From: Tumebacillus flagellatus
GTDB taxonomy: Bacteria; Bacillota; Bacilli; Tumebacillales; Tumebacillaceae
Direction of reading: 5' to 3'
Length of the DNA stretch: 64,000 nt
Assembly: GCF_000714935.1 (NCBI RefSeq)
Contig: NZ_JMIR01000010.1
Coordinates: 53,497-117,496, forward strand
Of the stretch, positions 23,037 to 32,546 are shown piece after piece; positions within the stretch are counted from its first letter, which is position 1, and each line of letters opens with the position of its first letter. Below the pieces are notes generated by a model. That model did not search any database, had not been told where the DNA came from, and saw only the letters and a list, made by a program, of their open reading frames with translations. The translations under genes were made by a program, and so were the position numbers.

Positions 23037-24701
23037 TTACAGGAACTTCAAGTAGTTCAAAAAGTTGTAGAGCATATCCGCGCTTTCGGCGCGTGTCGCG
23101 TTTCGCTGCGGTTCGATCAGGCCGCTGTTGGGCATGATGCCGGTCTGAATCGCCAACGCCACATCGTCGCGTGCCCAGCCCGAGACAGAAGGGGCATCGG
23201 CGATGTTGCCCAAGACACGGGTGGTGTCGACATACGGGCGGGTTTGCACATAGCTGAGGCTTCTGGCGAGCAGGGCCGCCATCTGTTCCCGCGTGATCGG
23301 ATCTTCCGGCGAGAACTGGTTTGGCGTGTATCCGGCGATCAGGCCGAGGCTCGATCCGATGTTCACGTAGTCGGTGAACCATTGACCTCTCGGGACGTCA
23401 TAGAAGTTCGAACTTCCCTGTTTGTCGGAAAGACCGAGCGCACGCACCATCAGCGTCGAGAATTCAGCGCGGGTGATCGGGCCGAACGGGTCGAACGTCG
23501 TGGCGCTCTTGCCGCTGACGATCGCTTTGGCTGCGAGTTCATGGATGCGGGGTTTGATCGCGGTGTACGTCGTGTCGTCAAACGACTTTTGGTTTTGGAT
23601 CGGCACATACAGCCCCGGACCGGTGCGGGCAATCACGAGTTTGCCGTGTCCGACCGTGTCGCGAAACAGCGAGGACGGAGTCGGCACCAGATGCCCGGAC
23701 TGCGGTTGCAAAAACTGAGCGCTCGTCACGGAACCGCTGGTCAACTTCGCACCGGTCAAATCGATTGAGCAGCGGACGAAATTGTTGCCAAAGTCGGTGA
23801 TCGGCAAGCTTTGGCCTTTGTACACGGCGCTGACGCCAAACTCCACCGGCAGGAGCAGAGGAGACGTGCCAAGCGCTTGGTACTCGCCGGACAACGAGTT
23901 GGAGCGGGTCGTGTCAACGCGGTTGATGGTGAAGACCAACGCTCCGTCGCTGTTCGTTTTGACGTTGTCAAGCAACACGCCGGGCACTGCGGCAAGCGGG
24001 AGGTCGAAGGAACCGACGGAAGCGGCAACGAGCAGGTGCGCGTTCGTTCCTGCCGTCGCCGACAGTTGGCGGATGACATCGCCGGGCACGGTGACCGTGT
24101 TTTTGTCCGTTTTGGTCGGGATGGAGAGGGTCAGGTAGGTAGTTCCCGATTGGCTTCCGTAGAGCTGCGATTTGGCTTTATTCGCGTCGATCGTGACTTG
24201 CACGGAATTGCCGACAGGAGTTACATAGCTGAGGCCGGTTGCGGCGTCATAGACGACCGCTTGTTTCGCGCCGGAGTTCAATTCTCCGGTGAATCGGTAG
24301 GCTCCATCACCCACGGGCAGGATGATATCGCTTTGGTTGCCCCTGGATGTATACGAAAATGTGGAGATTTCCACATCTCCTTCGATGTGCACTTCCGCGC
24401 TGTACACGCCGTTCGCCGCGAGATCGGGCATCGACCACTGGAACTGGTAGCGCCCGTTGTTGTCGGTCAGCGCTTGATTGGCGTAGTAGAGGCGTCCGCT
24501 GCTGTCGCGGACGCTGAGAAAGACAGGCGTGCCGCCAAGCGCGAGGCCGTTTTTCGTGTAGACGCCGCTTGCGGTCAGCCCTGAACCTTGCTGTTGCAGG
24601 CTCAGGGTGGTGTCCGCAAATGCGGCGGTGTTCCACGGTATGCCGGACAGGAGGAGTCCCGCAGTCAGGCATCCGCTAAGAGCGATCCGTTTGAAGTTCA
24701 T
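23037..24701 (-). CDS. S-layer-homology (SLH) domain surface protein
   Basis: 554 residues. Signal peptide with cleavage near AFA-DT (residue ~29). Residues 30-360 form beta-rich extracellular domains, not recognised. The C terminus has three SLH domains: about 365-425 (LAAKAIVSGKSATTFDPFGP, ITRAEFSTLMVRALGL), 430-490 (FTDYVNIGSSLGLIAGYTPN, ITREQMAALLARSL) and 495-550 (DDVALAIQTGIM, ATRAESADMLYNFL). SLH domains hold proteins to pyruvylated wall polysaccharide. The start codon lies 16 bases after the stop of the FN3-repeat gene, so both are in one operon and probably form a surface complex. Confidence 0.9.
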   Translation of the reverse strand: MNFKRIALSGCLTAGLLLSGIPWNTAAFADTTLSLQQQGSGLTASGVYTKNGLALGGTPVFLSVRDSSGRLYYANQALTDNNGRYQFQWSMPDLAANGVYSAEVHIEGDVEISTFSYTSRGNQSDIILPVGDGAYRFTGELNSGAKQAVVYDAATGLSYVTPVGNSVQVTIDANKAKSQLYGSQSGTTYLTLSIPTKTDKNTVTVPGDVIRQLSATAGTNAHLLVAASVGSFDLPLAAVPGVLLDNVKTNSDGALVFTINRVDTTRSNSLSGEYQALGTSPLLLPVEFGVSAVYKGQSLPITDFGNNFVRCSIDLTGAKLTSGSVTSAQFLQPQSGHLVPTPSSLFRDTVGHGKLVIARTGPGLYVPIQNQKSFDDTTYTAIKPRIHELAAKAIVSGKSATTFDPFGPITRAEFSTLMVRALGLSDKQGSSNFYDVPRGQWFTDYVNIGSSLGLIAGYTPNQFSPEDPITREQMAALLARSLSYVQTRPYVDTTRVLGNIADAPSVSGWARDDVALAIQTGIMPNSGLIEPQRNATRAESADMLYNFLNYLKFL

Positions 24702-24717
24702 TGCGAGTCCTCCCTGG

Positions 24718-27700
24718 TTACAGATTTACGTCGGTACGGTACACAGTCGGAGCGGCAAGCGCGCTTTGTGTGAGTGTGTCCACGAGAAACGCTTGTACGG
24801 AGATCGACTGGGTCGGACCGAGCGCGTACGGGGTGTTGGCCCCGCCGAAATCGAGTTTGATCTTCTTGGTCTCAAACGAGGAGAACGAGAGGTTTTGCTC
24901 TTGCTGCTCCACAAATTGACCGTTGCGGCGAATGATCAAAATCACTTTTGTACTGCGGGCGTTGGAGTCCATGTTCGTGACGTTCCATTCCCCGTGGTAG
25001 GTTCCGTTGCGCATCGTCGGCAGGTTCAGGAAGCCCAGAGCGCTCTTGAACGGGTAGACGGTGAAATTCATCGGCACGGTGGTGGTGCCGCCCGTGTTGA
25101 CGTAGATTTTGTGCACGCCGGGGAGCAAGTTGCCCGGCATCGTGAACGTCAGCGTCTGCGCATCGGCGGACGTCGGCGTGATCGTTTGGCTGTCGAGGAT
25201 GATGCGTGACGAGCTGTTGAAGCCGTAGCCGTTGAGCGTCATCGTGAACGAGTTGTAGGAGTAGTCGACATAGGGCGTGCTCAGTGACGAGATCTCCGGT
25301 TTCGGAGCATCGCTTTGCACGGTGATCTGCGTCGTCAAGTCGCCGTCGTCGACGGTGTGCACTTTCAGCGTGTACACGCCGGTGCTCAGCTGGCGGGTCA
25401 AGCGCACGTCCAAGCGGGTGGAACTGTAGATCGAGACTTGTTTGACGGCGTTGTTGACGATGTTTTGGTTGGAGTCGTAAACCGTCACATCTCCCGTGTG
25501 CACTCCGTTGAGCTTCGTGTTGCGCCCGGTGATCGAAATGTCTTGCGTGTCATTGGGAGAGCTGCTTTTTTGCAGATGGGAAGGCGCTGCAGCAATCGAC
25601 TCTTCGCGCGGTGAATAGCCCGGCCCGTTCCCGTTGTTGTTGGTGGCATCGAGAAGAAGGCTCGGCGCTCCGATTTCGTTGCGCATCGCGGTGATTCGCA
25701 CCCGGTAGGATTTCGTGTTGGAAAGGCCGTCCATCACGAGGAATCCTGTGCCCACAACGGCGTATTGCGGCTCGCTCCACGTCGTCGAGCCGACCGTTTG
25801 CAACTCGACGGCAATCGCGGTCGGAGAGGTCGAAGTCGAATCGGTCCACGACACGGTGAGGCGGTTTTGACCCGGCGTGACGACCGGAGACGAGACGTTG
25901 GAAATCGGTGCCATCGGAATCCCGTTGGATTGACCGAGAGTCAGACCGTTCGATTGCTTGCCGGAGGTTGTCACGGTGATCAGACGCACTTGGTACGATT
26001 GATTGGGCTCAAGCCCGGTGAACACCGTTTCATTGGTGCCTTTGTATAAAGTGCGTTCCGAACCGTAGCTGCTGTCGCCGGTTTTCTTGATCGAGACCAA
26101 CGTTTTGGCATAGTCCAAGTTGACGGGATCGGAGAAGCGAACCGTCAAGGACGTGTTGTTCGGAATCGCCAAAGCGTTGCGAACTTCGGTAGACTGTTGG
26201 TCGCCCGACGAGCCGATCAGATAGCCGGAGCCGTTGTTGGAAAGCGTGATCCCGGCGGATTCGTTGCCGGAATTATCCACGGTGGTCAAGCGTACCGTGT
26301 AGCGCTCGCCCGGAATCAAGTCGCGGATCGTCGTGCCGTTGCTGCCGCGCACGACAAAGACCGGGTTGCTCGTCTCGGCGCTGTTCATGCGTTGCACATA
26401 CGCGTTCACGTGGTTGAAGTCGGAATCCGGCGGTTCCGTGTAAGAAAGCACGAGCGAGTTCATGTAGACGCTCGCTCCCGGCGACGTTACTTCTTGCGGA
26501 GGATACCGGTCTCCGCCGATGACGTTGAAGCCGTAGCCGCTGTTGTCGTAAATCACGCCCGGCGATTCCAAGTTGCGTGCGGAATCGAAGACCACGAGTT
26601 TGAAGAAGTAATCCTTGGTTTTCGAGAGGCCGGTCGCCGTGTAGCGCTGGTTGCGCTTATCGACTTTGCTGAGCAGCCTCCACGACGGGTATTGCGAACG
26701 CTCGGCGATGTAGACTTCCACATGCGTGCCGGTGGTGGTGGCGGCATCCCACGTCACGTCGAGATTGACCCCGTCGGTGGCGATCACTTTGACGTTGCCG
26801 ACGTCAGACGGCAAGTTGTTGCCCGTGCCGGAGACGTAGTAGCCGGAGCCGTTGTTGTTGAACGGCTTCAAGCTCTGCATGAGACCGAACGAATCCACGA
26901 GTCGCATGTCGAGCTTGTAGAGACCGGTTGGCATGTCGCGCAGCGAGGCGGTTTTCGTGCCTTTGTTCGACAGTTCGGTCGGCTTGAAGTCCTTGGGATC
27001 GGCCGAGTTGTTCGGTGCGTAGTACATTTTGAAGCGGTCGAAGTTCACCGAAGAGACCGCATCCGACAACCACGTCATCTGCAGACCGCCGGAGACTTCC
27101 TGTTGGATGTTCACGTTGGTCAAGTCGTTCAGGTCGCTTAAGGAATTCGTGCGGAACGTGCTCGTGGTGGTGCCGTAGATCGATTCGTTGCCGAGTTGGT
27201 CGACCGTGTTGACTTTCAACTGGTAGCTGATGCCCGGCGCAAGGCCGTTGAGCTGGAAGCTCTGCAGCCCTTTGTCCGCGCGACCGACGGAAATCCAGTC
27301 GGTGGACATCGAGCTCTTGAGGTACAGGTTCACGTGGTGAAAGTCTGTCGTCGTCGGGTCATACCATGTGATATAGGCGCTGGTATCGGACGCGGTGGAA
27401 ACACGCAATTGCGTGACTTCGCTCGGCGGCGTCGTATCAGACGTGTACCCGTAGCCGTTGTGGTTGTCGATTTGGTAGTTCCAGTTGCCGTTGATGTCGA
27501 GCTTCGTGAAGCGGAAGTCGTACCGCTTCGCCGTGTTCATCGGCGAGAGGGTGGCAGTCTGGACGCCCTTGGCGACCACGAAGCCCTCCGACCAGTTGCT
27601 GCTGCCGTGCTCCGCGTATTGAACGGTGATCATGCTGAGGTCGGAGAGCGCCGGATTGTTCGGGAAGTCGGGGTTGACCGGGTCTGTCCAGCGCAGGATG

Positions 27701-28428
27701 AATCCGTTGGGAATCGTGTCGACTCTCAGATTGGTGATGTCGCCCGGCGGCGTGGTGTCCACGGCCTTGTAGCCGATGCCGCCGTTGGTCATCACCACAC
27801 CGTTGGTTTTGGTGTTGTCGCTCTTGATGGCATAGATGAAAAATTTGTAGAATTTGTTGTTCTGCAAGTTCTTGAACGTGTAGGTGCCGGTACCGCGCGG
27901 CACGTGAACCGTTCCCGAGTAAGAATTCTGGTCGATAAGACTATACTGAATGACGATATCGTTGATATCGAGGGCGCTCGGATCGCTCCAATCGACGCGG
28001 ATATCATCGGCGGTTCCAGGAGTGACAGTGACATTCGTCGGGTCGGAACTGGTCAAGACATTCAGCCCGATCATCGTCTGCGTGTACGATTTGACCAGCA
28101 GCGTGTATTTCCCGGGCTGCAGTCCGGGTTGCAACGTGAAATTCAGGTGCTTGCTGTCCACGACTTGGACTCCGGAGACGGCGTTGGTGTCTTGGTTTTT
28201 GGAGTCGAACAGATACAGAATCGTGTCGCTTTTGAATTTGTAGAGATCGCTCCCCGTGATTGTGACAGTGGTCGGCGGATATCCGATCACGAAATCACTT
28301 CTCGACAAGGTGATCAGATCGGCTGCTGCAACTCGCTCCGCAAATCCAGGGAACAGGCCCAAGATCAGGGTGAAGACGGTCAGCAGGGCGATCGCGAGGC
28401 GCGATGTGCGACGGTGCTGAGCCAACAC
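24718..28428 (-). CDS. Large secreted protein with ~8 fibronectin type III repeats
   Basis: 1236 residues with a signal peptide (AIALLTVFTLILGLFPGFAERVAAA in two parts). An IPT-like N domain (DFVIGYPPTTVTITGSDLY) is followed by about eight FN3-type repeats of ~95-105 residues. Boundaries are marked by a recurring NGxGY linker: TNGGIGYK, NHNGYGYTS, NNGSGYYV, DNSGYGFNV, NNGSGYLI, NGNGPGYSP. Two further IPT-like units and a C-terminal beta domain end the protein. It has no SLH, LPXTG or CBM motif of its own, so anchoring probably relies on the SLH partner encoded next. Adhesion, S-layer or substrate-binding role is inferred. GTG start with AAAGGAGG seven bases upstream. Confidence 0.85.
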   Translation of the reverse strand: MLAQHRRTSRLAIALLTVFTLILGLFPGFAERVAAADLITLSRSDFVIGYPPTTVTITGSDLYKFKSDTILYLFDSKNQDTNAVSGVQVVDSKHLNFTLQPGLQPGKYTLLVKSYTQTMIGLNVLTSSDPTNVTVTPGTADDIRVDWSDPSALDINDIVIQYSLIDQNSYSGTVHVPRGTGTYTFKNLQNNKFYKFFIYAIKSDNTKTNGVVMTNGGIGYKAVDTTPPGDITNLRVDTIPNGFILRWTDPVNPDFPNNPALSDLSMITVQYAEHGSSNWSEGFVVAKGVQTATLSPMNTAKRYDFRFTKLDINGNWNYQIDNHNGYGYTSDTTPPSEVTQLRVSTASDTSAYITWYDPTTTDFHHVNLYLKSSMSTDWISVGRADKGLQSFQLNGLAPGISYQLKVNTVDQLGNESIYGTTTSTFRTNSLSDLNDLTNVNIQQEVSGGLQMTWLSDAVSSVNFDRFKMYYAPNNSADPKDFKPTELSNKGTKTASLRDMPTGLYKLDMRLVDSFGLMQSLKPFNNNGSGYYVSGTGNNLPSDVGNVKVIATDGVNLDVTWDAATTTGTHVEVYIAERSQYPSWRLLSKVDKRNQRYTATGLSKTKDYFFKLVVFDSARNLESPGVIYDNSGYGFNVIGGDRYPPQEVTSPGASVYMNSLVLSYTEPPDSDFNHVNAYVQRMNSAETSNPVFVVRGSNGTTIRDLIPGERYTVRLTTVDNSGNESAGITLSNNGSGYLIGSSGDQQSTEVRNALAIPNNTSLTVRFSDPVNLDYAKTLVSIKKTGDSSYGSERTLYKGTNETVFTGLEPNQSYQVRLITVTTSGKQSNGLTLGQSNGIPMAPISNVSSPVVTPGQNRLTVSWTDSTSTSPTAIAVELQTVGSTTWSEPQYAVVGTGFLVMDGLSNTKSYRVRITAMRNEIGAPSLLLDATNNNGNGPGYSPREESIAAAPSHLQKSSSPNDTQDISITGRNTKLNGVHTGDVTVYDSNQNIVNNAVKQVSIYSSTRLDVRLTRQLSTGVYTLKVHTVDDGDLTTQITVQSDAPKPEISSLSTPYVDYSYNSFTMTLNGYGFNSSSRIILDSQTITPTSADAQTLTFTMPGNLLPGVHKIYVNTGGTTTVPMNFTVYPFKSALGFLNLPTMRNGTYHGEWNVTNMDSNARSTKVILIIRRNGQFVEQQEQNLSFSSFETKKIKLDFGGANTPYALGPTQSISVQAFLVDTLTQSALAAPTVYRTDVNL

Positions 28429-28550
28429 GGTTTCCTCCTTTTGTGATTAAATTTCTAAATACCTCATGTGTACTTCGTCGGTGAATAGGTTGAATCCTGT
28501 CAGAAAGTAGGGTTTTTGGTCGTCTTTTTCTTGAAAGGGGGGAATTGCTT

Positions 28551-30050
28551 GTGAAACGAGTGCTGCTGTTGCCGTGGAGTCTGCCGGATTCGCAAGGGAA
28601 GCAGATGTGCGCGTTTGCCCGCCAGATGCCCCGCTATTTAAGTTTGCGGTTGGGGGAGGCGGGAGCGGCGGACGCGGTGTTCGCTCCGTTTTGTTTAGAG
28701 AGCGAAGAGGGGCCGCAGCTGGTGATTTCCGGACAGACGCAAAAAGTCGAAGAGCTCTGCGAAATCGGGGAGCAATATGAAGCTCAGTATGTGGTCGGCG
28801 GGCTGTTGACGATGGGGGAGGATGAAGCAAGGGTCGGGCTGCAAGTGGTAGACGTGCGGAGCGGGCGCGAGACGATTCGCACGGTGATCGGGTCGCTGGC
28901 GGAGTGCCGGGCTTTTTTCACCGTGTTGATGCAGGAACTGCTGGCGGAAATCGAGCCGCAGGGTACTCCGCAAGCCCTTGGCTGTGAGGATCTCTCGCCA
29001 CATTGGGAAGCGAATGCGGCGTTTTTTACCGCGTTGGATCGGATGTTGGCGGCCGAGTTGGGAGAAGTCGCGTCGCCTCAGGCGATGTTTGAGGATTTTT
29101 TTGCAGCGGTGGAGCGCGACCCGGCGTGGGAGGAAGGCGCGGAGCAACTGATCGGCGCCGCGCTCGACGTCGGGCTTGAAGATCAGTTGTCCTGCGGCGT
29201 GCAGGCGTTGGAGCGATTGACCGCCGTTCGCCCGCTGATGCACAAAGCGTGGGAAGCGCTCGGCTGGCTGTATCATGCGGACGGACGGGTGCAAGATGTC
29301 ATCCGCGTCATGGAGCAGGCGCGAGCGCTGGCACCCGCCGAGTTTCACTCGCATCATCGCCTCAGCGCCGCGTACCGCCAGTCGCAGCGTTTTGCCGAAG
29401 CGGAGATGCAATTGCGGCTGGGGCTTGCGGGCGACCCTGACAACATTCCGTTGCTCAATGAATTGGGCGTCGTGCTTGACGAGATGGGACGCCATCTGGA
29501 ATCGGCCGAATGCTTTGCCCGCTTGGTGGAACTGTCGCCGATCTCCGGCGCGTTTCACGCCAACCTCGCCGTTACGTTGCAGCGGCTGGGACGGCTGGCA
29601 GAAGCGGAAGCGGCGTTTCAAGACGGAATGCGGGCGCTCGACCCGCATTGGAATGTGTATGTGAACTACGCGGAATTGCTGGAGGAAGCGGGTCGACCGC
29701 TCGACTGGGTGCAGGTGCTGTTTGCAGGCATCCGCGCTCTCAACGACCGTCCAGATGAGCAGACCGATCTCGCCACCCGCCTCGTTGCCGGCGTGCACAA
29801 GTGGATTTCCGGAAAACAGTGCCCGCCCGAGGTGGAGCAGAAGGGGCGTGGCTGGCTGATCGGGCTGTTGGAGTCGCTGCTTGAAACCTTGCCGGAGCAT
29901 CAGAGCTCCAGCGTGGTGCTCTCTGAACTGTACCGCCTCGACGGGCGGCAGGAGCAGGCGATCCAATGCTTGGAGCGGGTGGCGGAGCGCGACCCGGACA
30001 ACGTCTACCTCCACATTCACATCAACACGCTGAAAGCGGGGCGAGAATGA
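28551..30050 (+). CDS. TPR-repeat protein
   Basis: 499 residues from GTG 28551, eight bases after GGGGGG; a TTG at 28545 is too close to the SD. Residues 1-140 are an alpha/beta domain (KRVLLLPWSLPDSQGKQM... YVVGGLLTMGEDEARVGLQV) reminiscent of a TolB-N or GGDEF-adjacent output fold, not identified. From about 215 to 470 there are at least five TPR-like helical pairs, such as KAWEALGWLYHADGRVQDVI, LLNELGVVLDEMGRHLESAE and FHANLAVTLQRLGRLAEAEA. No signal peptide. It is likely a scaffold for protein complexes. Divergent from the FN3-SLH operon. Confidence 0.78.
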   Translation: MKRVLLLPWSLPDSQGKQMCAFARQMPRYLSLRLGEAGAADAVFAPFCLESEEGPQLVISGQTQKVEELCEIGEQYEAQYVVGGLLTMGEDEARVGLQVVDVRSGRETIRTVIGSLAECRAFFTVLMQELLAEIEPQGTPQALGCEDLSPHWEANAAFFTALDRMLAAELGEVASPQAMFEDFFAAVERDPAWEEGAEQLIGAALDVGLEDQLSCGVQALERLTAVRPLMHKAWEALGWLYHADGRVQDVIRVMEQARALAPAEFHSHHRLSAAYRQSQRFAEAEMQLRLGLAGDPDNIPLLNELGVVLDEMGRHLESAECFARLVELSPISGAFHANLAVTLQRLGRLAEAEAAFQDGMRALDPHWNVYVNYAELLEEAGRPLDWVQVLFAGIRALNDRPDEQTDLATRLVAGVHKWISGKQCPPEVEQKGRGWLIGLLESLLETLPEHQSSSVVLSELYRLDGRQEQAIQCLERVAERDPDNVYLHIHINTLKAGRE

Positions 30051-30088
30051 AAAAAAGAACCGGCCGCGTTGGGGTCGGTTCCTTTTTT
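30051..30088 (+). terminator. Terminator after the TPR gene
   Basis: AAAAAAGAACCGGCC pairs imperfectly with GGGTCGGTTCCTTTTTT. It may also serve the convergent kinase, whose stop is at 30099. Confidence 0.75.
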
Positions 30089-30098
30089 ATGGAGAACA

Positions 30099-31856
30099 TC
30101 AGCGGGGCAGGAAGATGCGAAACACCGTGCCCGCGCCGAGTTCCGTGGTGACTTGCAGCGTTCCGTTGTGCTCTTCGATGATCTTCTTGGATATGAAAAG
30201 TCCAAGGCCCGTCCCGGTGTTTTTGGTGGTGTAAAACGGAGAGAAGATGCGGGCCAGATGATCGGGCGCGATGCCCGGGCCCGTGTCTTGCACGAGCAGG
30301 CAAACGCCGTCCGGGGTTTGTTCGACGCTGAGCGTCAGCAAGCCGCCGCCGATTTCGCCCATCGCTTCCATCGCGTTGCGGGCGAGGTTGATCAGCACTT
30401 GCTTGAGCGAATTCGGAGAGACGGTGATCAACGGGTCGGGTTCGATCCGGTGGAGTTCAATTTGAATGCCCTTGAGGTTGGCTTCGCTCTGCAGCAGGGT
30501 GTAGGTGTTGTGCAAGAGCGTGCCGATGCGCACCTCTTCCTTGGAACCGTTGCCCATGCGCGAGAAATTCAAGTATTCGGTGATGATCGAGTTGATGCGC
30601 TTCAGGTCTTCTTCCATCACGGTCAAGTACATCGAATGCGTGTGCGCCGGGTCGATTTCGCGGGCCATCAGTTGCAAAAAGCCCTGCACGCTGGTCATCG
30701 GGTTGCGCACTTCATGCGCGATCGACGCCGCCATCTGCGAGACGGTTTCCAGTTGGTCGTTGCGCCGCATCGTCTCTTGCAACTCCACTTCCGCCGAACG
30801 GTCTTGGTAGAGCATGAGCAGCCCCATCAGCGAAGCGTCGGCATCCCGCAGCGGGGTGACCGTGATCTGAATGTGCCGCACCCGCCCGTCGGAGAGTCGA
30901 AAATCAAATTGCGCAAATTGGCTGTCTCCCGTCTCCCGCGCCAGTCGGGCCCATCGCGCCAATTGGCTGGACAGATTGGAGTCCAGCGGCAAGATGCCGT
31001 GCAAAGCCTGTCCAAGCAAATCGCCGATCTCCAAACCGAACAACTCGCCAAACGATTCGTTGGCGTAGGAGACTTCCAAGTTGAGGTCGGTGACGACCAC
31101 GCCGTGATGCAGAGAGTTCAGCACAAACGAGTGATGATGCTGCAAGATGCGCAATTGGTGCGCGGGGGAGACGTCCTCGATGAACAGGATGAATCCCGCC
31201 GGATCGCTCTGCTTGGAACCGGTCAACGGAAATCCGGTGAGCAGCACGGGAATCATCGAACCGCCGGGTTGGCGCAGATAGCAGAATCGGCGTTCCAGCG
31301 CGTCGTGAACGCTGCCGAGCCCATCGAGCCAGGAGTTGTTCTCTTCGCTGAAGAACAGCGAGTGAAACGTCTCTTCCGGCTTGTTGTACAAATCGGCTGT
31401 CGACCGTTCCGCCATCTTCAAAAAAACCGGGTTGGTGTAGAGGGTCGACCGCCGGCGCGCCAAGAACAGCACGCCAAACGGCGCGTGCTCAAAACATTGC
31501 CGCATCAAGTTTCGCTGCACATCGAGCGATTGCAGCAAATGAAAAACGGAGGGGGGAACTTTTCGCGAATCGCTTCCCGAAGCGGCGGTCGCGTCGACCA
31601 TGAACGGAGTGATCAACTGCACCAGCGTGTCCGCATCCAGGCTTTTCGCTTTGCGGCGTATCGAGCTGACCACGAAAATGAGCGTCGTGAACACAAACAA
31701 TAAGTTGAAGCCGTATTCCAGGTACCTCCACCACGGAATCGGAGCTCCCATCCAGATTCTGCGGCCGAACTCTCGGCATTCCATCACCCAAGAGCCAGTC
31801 CCGGCCGTCATCAGCAAAAAAAGGCAGAATCGCATCCACCCTTTGGACGTATACAC
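30099..31856 (-). CDS. Membrane-bound PAS histidine kinase, sporulation-kinase type
   Basis: 585 residues. Two membrane helices near the N terminus (about 7-25 and 46-64) enclose a very short outer loop. Two PAS-like domains follow (about 115-235 and 240-360). The HisKA motif IAHEVRNPMTSVQGFLQLM has its phosphoacceptor at His381. HATPase boxes are NLARNAMEAM, DTGPGIAPD, FSPFYTTK and GTGLGLFIS. The architecture and the HEVRNP..QGFLQLM form match Bacillus KinB/KinC/KinD-like kinases. No response regulator is adjacent. GTG start with GGAGGGG upstream. With the cytoplasmic kinase at 520-2265 this makes two orphan kinases of the same class in the window. Confidence 0.9.
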   Translation of the reverse strand: MYTSKGWMRFCLFLLMTAGTGSWVMECREFGRRIWMGAPIPWWRYLEYGFNLLFVFTTLIFVVSSIRRKAKSLDADTLVQLITPFMVDATAASGSDSRKVPPSVFHLLQSLDVQRNLMRQCFEHAPFGVLFLARRRSTLYTNPVFLKMAERSTADLYNKPEETFHSLFFSEENNSWLDGLGSVHDALERRFCYLRQPGGSMIPVLLTGFPLTGSKQSDPAGFILFIEDVSPAHQLRILQHHHSFVLNSLHHGVVVTDLNLEVSYANESFGELFGLEIGDLLGQALHGILPLDSNLSSQLARWARLARETGDSQFAQFDFRLSDGRVRHIQITVTPLRDADASLMGLLMLYQDRSAEVELQETMRRNDQLETVSQMAASIAHEVRNPMTSVQGFLQLMAREIDPAHTHSMYLTVMEEDLKRINSIITEYLNFSRMGNGSKEEVRIGTLLHNTYTLLQSEANLKGIQIELHRIEPDPLITVSPNSLKQVLINLARNAMEAMGEIGGGLLTLSVEQTPDGVCLLVQDTGPGIAPDHLARIFSPFYTTKNTGTGLGLFISKKIIEEHNGTLQVTTELGAGTVFRIFLPR

Positions 31857-31954
31857 GATATCCCCTCCCCAAACACCCGATATCAGAACCGTTCTCTCTT
31901 TGGTTTTATTCTTAGTTTACTATGTATTATTATTTACAACAATTTAATACTAGT

Positions 31955-31990
31955 CAAGGGAAGACGCGGCAACTTATGCGTCTCCCCTTG
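31955..31990. repeat. Perfect-arm hairpin downstream of the small coiled-coil gene
   Basis: CAAGGGAAGACGC (31955-31967) pairs with GCGTCTCCCCTTG (31978-31990), one G-T. No T run on either side, so it is at best a weak terminator or an mRNA-end stabiliser. Confidence 0.5.
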
Positions 31991-31994
31991 AAAA

Positions 31995-32201
31995 TTATGC
32001 GTGCAGGCCGCGTTTGCTGAGCTCTTGAACGACTTTTTGGCGATCGGATTCGATGTCGAGGAGGTCGCGGTTGAGTTGTTCCAGTTTCTGCAACAGACCT
32101 TTGCGGCGGTATTGCAGGTGATATTCCAAATCCTCCAGTTCCTCCTGTTTCAGTTGATCCAATTCACGTCTGCGAAGAAACGCGTTGCTAAGTTGGGTCA
32201 T
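31995..32201 (-). CDS. Hypothetical 68-residue coiled-coil protein
   Basis: Highly charged and helical throughout (LRRRELDQLKQEELEDLEYH, then KLEQLNRDLLDIESDRQKVV), with Leu heptads that predict a coiled coil. Not recognised. AAGGAAGGG precedes the ATG. It lies between the membrane kinase and the ABC ATPase gene, with no partner on its strand within 130 bases downstream. Confidence 0.55.
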   Translation of the reverse strand: MTQLSNAFLRRRELDQLKQEELEDLEYHLQYRRKGLLQKLEQLNRDLLDIESDRQKVVQELSKRGLHA

Positions 32202-32335
32202 CTCTCATCCCTTCCTTTCGACAAAGTATACGAAAAAAGGGACGCGGGACTGTCCATATATTCTATGAGTTTGCTGGAAAACCTTTACCTTGTTAACAAA
32301 TGTTTTTCGACACGTAAAATGGTGCAAGAAGTCGA

Positions 32336-32364
32336 TTGTTGTGATTGTGAATCTGGTCTATAAT
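32336..32364 (+). promoter_or_regulatory. Sigma-A promoter upstream of the ABC ATPase-like gene
   Basis: TTGTTG (32336-32341), 17-base spacer, TATAAT (32359-32364). The leader of about 175 bases contains nothing I recognise. TTCGACA, a perfect Spo0A-box heptamer in reverse, lies at 32306-32312, but single heptamers occur by chance. Confidence 0.6.
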
Positions 32365-32546
32365 ACAGATTGACTGTTGGTAAGGCGCTGCTCTTGCAAA
32401 AAATTTGGCTAAAAAGTGAAACCGAATGCCTGTCTGAAGCGTCTAAATAGTCAATAGAGCTGAAATTGGGTACATGGCCTGTTGTATTATGAGTTTATAT
32501 TTCGAATTTTGAAGGTTTTGAGCAAGCAAACGGGGGTGTAGTTGCA

